Shown piece after piece: positions 58,062 through 64,000 of a stretch of 64,000 nucleotides of DNA (the first letter of the stretch is position 1; each line of letters opens with the position of its first letter). The notes under the pieces were generated by a model. That model did no database searches. It had not been told where the DNA came from and saw nothing but the letters and a program-made list of their open reading frames with translations. This stretch comes from Mesorhizobium sp. (GTDB lineage: Bacteria > Pseudomonadota > Alphaproteobacteria > Rhizobiales > Rhizobiaceae). The translations under genes were made by a program, and so were the position numbers. The stretch spans positions 496,001-560,000 of the forward strand of contig JAHBYX010000002.1 of NCBI GenBank assembly GCA_019635735.1. Reading direction: 5' to 3'.

Positions 58062-59456
58062 ATGTCCCACGACTATGTGATTGCCGACATCAAACTTGCG
58101 GATTGGGGCCGCAAGGAGATCGAGATCGCCGAGACCGAAATGCCCGGCCTCATGGCCGCCCGCGAGGAATTCGGCCCGTCCAAGCCGCTCAAGGGGGCGC
58201 GCATTTCCGGTTCCCTGCATATGACCATCCAGACCGCGGTGCTGATCGAGACGCTGCAGGCGCTCGGCGCCGACGTGCGCTGGGCCTCCTGCAACATCTT
58301 CTCGACCCAGGACCACGCAGCCGCGGCGATCGCCGCCGCCGGCACGCCGGTTTTCGCGATCAAGGGCGAGAACCTCACGGAATACTGGGAATACACCGAC
58401 AGGATCTTCCAGTGGGCCGATGGCGGCACCACCAACATGATCCTGGACGACGGCGGCGACGCCACGATGTACATCCTGATCGGCGCACGCGCCGAGGCGG
58501 GCGAGGACGTGCTGTCGAAGCCGGGCAATGAGGAGGAGGAGATCCTCTTCGCCCAGATCAGGAAGCGTATGGCTGCGACGCCGGGCTTCTTCACCAGGAA
58601 CCGCGACGCGATCCGCGGCGTCACGGAAGAGACCACGACGGGCGTCAACCGCCTCTACCAGCTGCAGAAGAAGGGCCTGCTGCCCTTCCCCGCGATCAAC
58701 GTCAACGACAGCGTCACCAAGTCTAAGTTCGACAACAAGTACGGCTGCAAGGAATCGCTGGTCGACGGCATCCGCCGCGGCACCGACGTCATGATGGCCG
58801 GCAAGGTCGCCGTGGTCTGCGGCTATGGCGACGTCGGCAAGGGTTCGGCGGCATCGCTGAAGGGTGCCGGCGCCCGCGTGAAGGTGACGGAAGTCGATCC
58901 GATCTGCGCGTTGCAGGCGGCCATGGACGGGTTCGAGGTCGTGACTCTCGAGGATGCGGCCCCGACGGCCGACATCGTCATCACGACGACCGGCAACAAG
59001 GACGTCATCACGCTCGAGCACATGCGCATGTTCAAGGACATGGCGATCATCGGCAATATCGGCCACTTCGACAACGAGATCCAGGTTGCCGCGCTGCGCA
59101 ACTTCAAATGGATCAACGTCAAGCCGCAGGTCGACATGATCGAGTTCCCCGGCGGCAAGCGCATGATCCTGCTGTCGGAAGGCCGCCTGCTCAATCTCGG
59201 CAATGCGACCGGTCACCCGAGCTTCGTCATGTCGGCCTCGTTCACCAACCAGGTGCTGGCCCAGATCGAGCTCTGGACGAAGCCCGGCCAGTACAAGAAC
59301 GAGGTCTACGTTCTGCCGAAGCATCTCGACGAAAAGGTCGCCCGCCTCCATCTCGCGAAGCTTGGCGCCAAGCTGACCGAACTCAGCTCCGAACAGGCTG
59401 CCTATATCGGCGTGTCGCCGACGGGTCCGTTCAAGGCGGAACACTACCGCTATTGA
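58062..59456 (+). CDS. ahcY: Adenosylhomocysteinase
   Basis: 464-aa NAD-dependent S-adenosylhomocysteine hydrolase, recycling SAH to adenosine and homocysteine. [62 protein letters not shown] fold [20 protein letters not shown] and the C-terminal FKAEHYRY are diagnostic. Shine-Dalgarno GGAG in ACGGAGCAGACC. Followed by a strong terminator. Confidence 0.97.
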   Translation: MSHDYVIADIKLADWGRKEIEIAETEMPGLMAAREEFGPSKPLKGARISGSLHMTIQTAVLIETLQALGADVRWASCNIFSTQDHAAAAIAAAGTPVFAIKGENLTEYWEYTDRIFQWADGGTTNMILDDGGDATMYILIGARAEAGEDVLSKPGNEEEEILFAQIRKRMAATPGFFTRNRDAIRGVTEETTTGVNRLYQLQKKGLLPFPAINVNDSVTKSKFDNKYGCKESLVDGIRRGTDVMMAGKVAVVCGYGDVGKGSAASLKGAGARVKVTEVDPICALQAAMDGFEVVTLEDAAPTADIVITTTGNKDVITLEHMRMFKDMAIIGNIGHFDNEIQVAALRNFKWINVKPQVDMIEFPGGKRMILLSEGRLLNLGNATGHPSFVMSASFTNQVLAQIELWTKPGQYKNEVYVLPKHLDEKVARLHLAKLGAKLTELSSEQAAYIGVSPTGPFKAEHYRY

Positions 59457-59486
59457 TCTGAATACAGTCGTACACAGCATGTAGAC

Positions 59487-59522
59487 GCCGGCGAAGCGCA
59501 AGCTTCGCCGGCATCATTTTTT
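59487..59522 (+). terminator. Rho-independent terminator of ahcY
   Basis: Perfect 11-bp stem GCCGGCGAAGC / GCTTCGCCGGC with a GCAA tetraloop, then ATCATTTTTT. 30 bp after the stop codon. The following stretch to 59745 shows no gene and should hold the next promoter. Confidence 0.95.
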
Positions 59523-59745
59523 GGCGCAGCGCTGCTTCCCGCAGATTCCCCTTGCGGTTATGTTGAGTTGATTCGCGGCGCTTTCCGCCCGCTGAAGAGC
59601 CTTCCGGCGAGATGTTTCTGGTTCTCCGGCAAGAAAGCGGTCTCGTGCCAAAAGCGCGGGATCGTCAGGGATTCCGGTGTTGCGGCCACCGGGGGCGGGA
59701 CGCGGTCCGTGGCAGGCGGCATGGAAAGGCCGGAGAGGACGAGGC

Positions 59746-62307
59746 ATGCCCGGGGACATCCGGACGGACGCGGCGCGCGGGGGCTGCCGCGAAACGACCG
59801 ATTCGATCGGCAACGCCGCCTGGCGCGGCGGCCGGGCCCTGTTGACCCTGTGCAACTCACTGAAGGCGGGCGTGAGCCTGGCCGCGGTCTCGCTGCTGAG
59901 CGGCGCGGGAGCGGCTGAAGCACTGGAAATGGAATTGCTGACGGCGGGCATGAACGTCGGCACTTTCGAGGTGATCCAGGTTGCCGTATTCGCAGGCATC
60001 ATGGGAGCGGCGCTGCTGTCGGCGGTGTGGCTCATCCGCGAACGCGGTCGCATCGCCGCCGACAATCTCGAACTGCGCGGCCGCATCGCCGAGCAGAATA
60101 CCGCCCTGCAGCGGACCGAATCGCTGCTCAACCTCAAGGACCAGCGGCTGATCGTCTGGATGAAGGACCGGCAGAAGCCCGACATCGTCGGCTCGCTCGG
60201 GCTTGCCGCGGGTGTTCCGGAAGAGCGCGCGACTTTCCTCGCCTTCGGACGCTGGCTCACGGCGCGGTCGTCCGCTCAGCTCGAGCGCGCCGTGACTGAG
60301 CTTCGCGAGAAGGGAAAGACCTTCGAACTTGCGGTCGAGACCCAGCACGGATCGCTGCTCGAGGTGCACGGCCGCAACTCGGCATCGAATGCCGTCGTCC
60401 GGTTCGTGTCGCTGTCCGACGCGCAGAACGAGCACGCGCGGCTGCGCGCGGAACATGCGGCCCTGCAGTCGGAATACGAGACGATACGAGGCCTCATCAA
60501 CGCTCTGCCGATGCCGTTCTGGCTGCGCGAGATCGAGGGCCGCCTGCGCTGGGTGAACCCGGCCTATTCGGCCGCCGTCGAGGCGGCTGCGCCCTCGGAC
60601 GCAGTCCGCGACGGCAAGGAATTCCTGCCCACGTCGGTTCGTGACGCGATCGCCGCGCATCGTCGCGACGGCAAGCTTTTCCAGCAGACGGTATCGACGG
60701 TGATCCGGGGCGACCGCAGGCTCTTTGCCGTTGTCGACTATCCGGGCCGCGACGCAATTGCCGGCGTGGCGACAGACCGGACGGAGGTCGAGACCGTCCG
60801 CGAGGAACTGCGCAAGGTCCAGCGCAGCCATTCCGAGACGCTCGACCAGCTGACCACGGCGGTCGCCATCTTCGACGCCGAGGAGAAGCTGCGCTTCTAC
60901 AACCAGGCATTCCAGAAACTCTGGGACCTCGACGCAGCCTTTCTCGACAGCGCGCCGGCCAATGCTCTGCTTCTCGACAGGCTGCGCAGCGACGGCCGCA
61001 TCCCGGAGCAGCCGGAATGGCGGCGATGGAAGGAAGGCGTCCTGTCGGCCTATCGCGCCGTTCAGCCGCAGGAGGACTGGTGGCACCTGCCCGACGGACG
61101 CACCGTCCGCGTCGTCGCGAATCCGCATCCGGCCGGCGGCGTCACCTGGGTCTTCGAGAACCTGACAGAACGCATGGACCTCGAAAGCCGCTACAACGCG
61201 GCGGTCCGGGTCCAGGGCGAGACCCTCGACAATCTGGCCGAAGGTGTCGCCGCGTTCGGACCAGACGGCCGGCTGCGCTTGTCGAACCCGTCCTTTGCAA
61301 AGCTGTGGGGCCTGCCGGAGGATCTCGTGCGTCCCAACACGCACATCAAGGCGATCCGCGCGGCCTGCGACCTGACCGCGAAGGACAGCCCCTGGGCCGG
61401 CTTCGTCGCCGATGTGACCGGCTTTGCCGACGAACGGCGCGACCGGCACGGCCAGGTCGAGATGAACGACGGCGCGATCCTGCGCTATGCGCTGATCAAC
61501 CTCCCCAACGGCCAGGTGATGATCACCTTCGTCGACGTGACGGATTCGGTGAATGTCGAGCGCGCGCTCAAGGACAAGAACGAAGCGCTGCAGATGGCCG
61601 ACCAGCTGAAGAACGACTTCGTCCAGCACGTGTCCTACGAACTGCGCTCGCCGCTCACCAACATCATCGGTTTCACCGACCTCCTGGCGCTTCCCGACAC
61701 CGGTCCGCTGACGCCCCGGCAACGGGACTACCTCGATCACATCGGTTCGTCGTCCTCGGTACTGCTCACCATCGTCAACGACATTCTCGACCTCGCGACC
61801 GTTGATGCCGGCATCATGGAACTCGACATCGGCGAGATCGACGTCGACCGGATCGTCAACGAAGCGGCCGAACTGATCGGCGAGCGGCTGCGTGAGCACG
61901 GTATCGAACTCGACATCGACCTGTCCGCCGCGCCAAAACGTTTCCGCGCCGACGAGAATCGCGTGAGGCAGGTGCTCTTCAATCTTCTCAGCAATGCGGT
62001 GAACTACGCACCCGACGGCAGCCGCGTCACGCTGTCCTGCCGCGGCAAGGGCGGAATGGTCGAATTCTCGGTGTCGGACCAGGGCCCGGGCATTCCGCCC
62101 GAAGTGCTCGACACGGTCTACCGCCGTTTCGAATCCCGCGCCAACGGCGGCAGGCGGCGCGGCGCCGGCCTCGGCCTCTCCATCGTGAAGAGCTTCGTCG
62201 AACTGCATGGCGGCCAGGTCGAGATCGCGACCGGCAAGGGGCACGGCACGACCGTCACCTGCCGCTTCCCGGCCGAACCGGACGCGATGCGCCCCGCCGC
62301 GGAATGA
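59746..62307 (+). CDS. divL: DivL-type PAS sensor (pseudo)kinase with Tyr H-box
   Basis: 853 aa. Two N-terminal helices (about residues 30-56 and 76-97), a coiled-coil linker, three PAS-like repeats (YETIRGLINALPMPFWLREI; LDQLTTAVAIFDAEEKLRFY; LDNLAEGVAAFGPDGRLRLS), then a kinase core. The H-box reads NDFVQHVSYELRSPLTNIIG: Tyr631 replaces the phospho-acceptor His, the hallmark of Caulobacter DivL (Tyr550). N-box VLFNLLSNAVNYAPDG, G1 VSDQGPGIPPEVLDTVYRRF and G2 RGAGLGLSIVKSF are intact. Controls CckA-CtrA signalling with DivK. ATG 59746 has GGAGAGGA 6 nt upstream. Confidence 0.9.
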   Translation: MPGDIRTDAARGGCRETTDSIGNAAWRGGRALLTLCNSLKAGVSLAAVSLLSGAGAAEALEMELLTAGMNVGTFEVIQVAVFAGIMGAALLSAVWLIRERGRIAADNLELRGRIAEQNTALQRTESLLNLKDQRLIVWMKDRQKPDIVGSLGLAAGVPEERATFLAFGRWLTARSSAQLERAVTELREKGKTFELAVETQHGSLLEVHGRNSASNAVVRFVSLSDAQNEHARLRAEHAALQSEYETIRGLINALPMPFWLREIEGRLRWVNPAYSAAVEAAAPSDAVRDGKEFLPTSVRDAIAAHRRDGKLFQQTVSTVIRGDRRLFAVVDYPGRDAIAGVATDRTEVETVREELRKVQRSHSETLDQLTTAVAIFDAEEKLRFYNQAFQKLWDLDAAFLDSAPANALLLDRLRSDGRIPEQPEWRRWKEGVLSAYRAVQPQEDWWHLPDGRTVRVVANPHPAGGVTWVFENLTERMDLESRYNAAVRVQGETLDNLAEGVAAFGPDGRLRLSNPSFAKLWGLPEDLVRPNTHIKAIRAACDLTAKDSPWAGFVADVTGFADERRDRHGQVEMNDGAILRYALINLPNGQVMITFVDVTDSVNVERALKDKNEALQMADQLKNDFVQHVSYELRSPLTNIIGFTDLLALPDTGPLTPRQRDYLDHIGSSSSVLLTIVNDILDLATVDAGIMELDIGEIDVDRIVNEAAELIGERLREHGIELDIDLSAAPKRFRADENRVRQVLFNLLSNAVNYAPDGSRVTLSCRGKGGMVEFSVSDQGPGIPPEVLDTVYRRFESRANGGRRRGAGLGLSIVKSFVELHGGQVEIATGKGHGTTVTCRFPAEPDAMRPAAE

Positions 62308-62308
62308 C

Positions 62309-63808
62309 ATGTCGCCCGAAACGCTGACGATCGAGCTCGAAGACGAAGCCGCCACGACGCGTCTGGGCGCGGATCTCGCAGCCGTGGCGCGGGTCGGCGA
62401 CGTCTTTGCGCTCTCCGGCGATCTCGGGGCCGGCAAGACGACGCTCGCGCGCGGCTTCGTGCGGGCGCTGGCGGGCGATCCGGCGCTCGATGTGCCGAGC
62501 CCCACCTTCACCCTCGTCCAGTCCTATCCGGGGCGCATCGCCATCCATCATTTCGACCTCTATCGGCTCGCCGCCGGCTCCGACCTCGACGAGCTCGGCT
62601 TCGACGAGGCGGTCAGCGAAGGCGTAGCACTCGTCGAATGGCCGGAACGCGCCGCGGACCTTCTGCCCGCGGACCGGATTCGCATCGAGCTTGCCCATCG
62701 CGGCGACGGCCGCGTCGCGATGATCGACGCGCCGGATACCGCTCTGCGGCGTCTGCGCCGAACGCTCGCGATCCGGCGCTTCCTCGCCGACGCCGGCGCG
62801 CCGGGGGCTGCACGCACCTTCCTCCTCGGCGATGCCTCGACGCGCACCTACGAGACGATATCGGCTCCCGGCGCGCCGAAGCGCATCCTGATGAACGCGC
62901 CGCGCCAGCCCGACGGACCGCCGATCCGCGACGGCAAGCCCTACAGCCAGATCGCGCATCTGGCGGAATCCGTGACGCCTTTCGTCGCCATCGCGAAGGC
63001 GCTTACATCGCGTGGCTTCTGCGCCCCGAAGATTTTTGCCCAGGATCTCGATCAGGGCCTGCTCCTGATCGAGCATCTGGGCGACGGCGGCTTCCTCGAC
63101 GCCGCGGGCGCGCCGGTGCGCGAGCGCTATCTCGCCGCCGCGACGCTGCTTGCCGGCATTCATCGCCACGACTGGCCGCTGGAGATGGAAGCGGCGCCGG
63201 GTGTCGTCCATCATCTGCCGCTCTACGACCGCGAGGCGATGATGATCGAGGCGGAGCTGCTGACCGACTGGTACGTGCCCGAAGAGACGGGGACGGCGCC
63301 GACGGACGCCGATCGGGCCGAATACCGCGCCGCCTGGGACACGGCCATCTCGTGTCTCGCGACCGCCGAGAAGAGCATCGTGCTGCGCGACTATCATTCG
63401 CCCAACATCATCTGGCGCGAGGAACGCAGCGGCAACGACCGGCTCGGCATCATCGACTTCCAGGACGCGCTCTGGGGCCCGGCGGCCTATGACGTCGCGT
63501 CGCTCGCCCAGGACGCGCGGGTGACGATCCCGCCCGAACTGGAGCGCGCGACGGTCGATGCCTACAAGACGGCGCGGCGCGCGCAGGGCGCCTTCGACGA
63601 AGCCGCCTTCGACCAGGCCTACGCGATCATGGCCGCGCAGCGGAACTCGAAGATCCTCGGCATCTTCGTCCGGCTCAACAGGCGCGATGGCAAGCCGCAA
63701 TATCTGAAGCACCTGCCGCGCATCCGCGACTACGTCGGCCGCGTTCTGCCGCATCCCGCACTCGCCGCTGTGCGCGATTTCTACCTCTCGCGCGGTCTGC
63801 TCGGATGA
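62309..63808 (+). CDS. TsaE / AmgK-like sugar kinase fusion protein
   Basis: 499-aa fusion. Residues 1 to about 155 are TsaE, the ATPase for t6A37 tRNA modification: P-loop ALSGDLGAGKTTLARGFVRA, PSPTFTLVQSY, HHFDLYRL and GVALVEWPERA. Residues about 165-499 are an aminoglycoside-phosphotransferase-fold kinase: catalytic loop IVLRDYHSPNIIWREE and metal Asp in LGIIDFQDALWGPAAYDVAS. The second half resembles AmgK (MurNAc/GlcNAc anomeric kinase) of cell-wall recycling, supported by the murU-like gene overlapping its stop. The start is 2 bp after divL. Confidence 0.9.
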   Translation: MSPETLTIELEDEAATTRLGADLAAVARVGDVFALSGDLGAGKTTLARGFVRALAGDPALDVPSPTFTLVQSYPGRIAIHHFDLYRLAAGSDLDELGFDEAVSEGVALVEWPERAADLLPADRIRIELAHRGDGRVAMIDAPDTALRRLRRTLAIRRFLADAGAPGAARTFLLGDASTRTYETISAPGAPKRILMNAPRQPDGPPIRDGKPYSQIAHLAESVTPFVAIAKALTSRGFCAPKIFAQDLDQGLLLIEHLGDGGFLDAAGAPVRERYLAAATLLAGIHRHDWPLEMEAAPGVVHHLPLYDREAMMIEAELLTDWYVPEETGTAPTDADRAEYRAAWDTAISCLATAEKSIVLRDYHSPNIIWREERSGNDRLGIIDFQDALWGPAAYDVASLAQDARVTIPPELERATVDAYKTARRAQGAFDEAAFDQAYAIMAAQRNSKILGIFVRLNRRDGKPQYLKHLPRIRDYVGRVLPHPALAAVRDFYLSRGLLG

Positions 63809-64000
63809 GCGCAATTCCTCGCAAAGCGATGGTGCTCGCCGCCGGGCTCGGCAAGCGCATGCGGCCGATTACCGACACCATGCCGAAACCTCTCGTGAAG
63901 ATAGCCGGCAAAGCATTGATCGACTGGGGACTCGACGCACTGGCGGAAGTCGGGGTCGAAACGGCAGTGGTGAACGTGCACTACCTGCCCGATCAGCTCG
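63805..64000 (+). CDS. murU: Nucleotidyltransferase MurU-like (partial, runs off the window)
   Basis: First 65 codons only. The N-terminal nucleotidyltransferase signature KAMVLAAGLGKRMRPITDTM followed by PKPLVKIAGKALIDWGLDAL is complete. The ATG overlaps the fusion-gene stop (ATGA). With AmgK, MurU turns MurNAc-1-P into UDP-MurNAc, bypassing de novo synthesis and fosfomycin inhibition. The distinction from other sugar-phosphate nucleotidyltransferases rests on the neighbour. Confidence 0.8.
   Translation, partial: MSAIPRKAMVLAAGLGKRMRPITDTMPKPLVKIAGKALIDWGLDALAEVGVETAVVNVHYLPDQL

Noticed and set aside
59857..62511. 884-codon open frame on the minus strand
   Set aside because: Antisense to divL; biased composition and no recognisable domain.

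Overview
The window is GC-rich, densely coded alphaproteobacterial chromosome, most likely Hyphomicrobiales and probably Phyllobacteriaceae (Mesorhizobium/Aminobacter-like). This rests on gene order and marker proteins (hemE next to a DnaA-box region, parAB/rsmG/mnmG/mnmE/rho, pckA-chvI-chvG-hprK, a DivL-type kinase, a TsaE-AmgK fusion, a RIME-like repeat). No database search was possible, so names rest on recognised motifs and synteny.

1-4.3 kb: the distal part of a glycerol-type ABC transporter (glpT end, glpP, glpQ, glpU, glpV), interrupted by a RIME-like palindrome and closed by a strong terminator. 4.4-16.8 kb: a one-direction operon encoding a second sugar-type ABC importer (binding protein, two permeases, distant ATPase), a GntR/FCD regulator, a DUF2804 protein, a PLP aminotransferase, a Nu-class GST-like protein, an FMN 2-hydroxyacid oxidase, a GMC oxidoreductase and an aldehyde dehydrogenase. 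Its substrate is unknown. Three successive genes appear to start with TTG, and a triple ATTCTAT repeat lies upstream. 16.8-21.8 kb: a BigR-type thiol repressor divergent from a DUF2892 protein and an RND efflux pair.

21.9-32.2 kb: the origin-proximal core. holA converges on a leftward block, parB-parA-rsmG-mnmG-parS-mnmE-rho-hemJ-hemE. The 388 bp between hemE and ppsR carry four DnaA-box-like sites and a tight GANTC cluster, and genes diverge from it on both sides. I read this as the chromosomal oriC, with two parS sites and a third inside rsmG about 5-7 kb away.

32.2-53.7 kb: housekeeping genes. These are ppsR-maf-aroE-coaE-dnaQ, secB, fxsA, a Tim44-like protein, mltA-Smr-HTH, a DUF1402 protein, hslV-GNAT-hslU, the hisB-DUF2628-hisH-DUF1330-hisA-hisF-hisE-coaA operon, a GT87-like membrane protein, alkB, a BON-LysM protein, arfB, a nitroreductase and pckA.

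53.7-64 kb: the ChvG/ChvI envelope two-component system joined to an incomplete regulatory PTS (short HprK, EIIA-Man, HPr). Then come ahcY behind an AT-rich palindrome, the DivL-type kinase with Tyr in place of the phospho-acceptor His, the TsaE-AmgK fusion and the start of murU. No rRNA, tRNA, CRISPR array, insertion sequence or prophage was seen.
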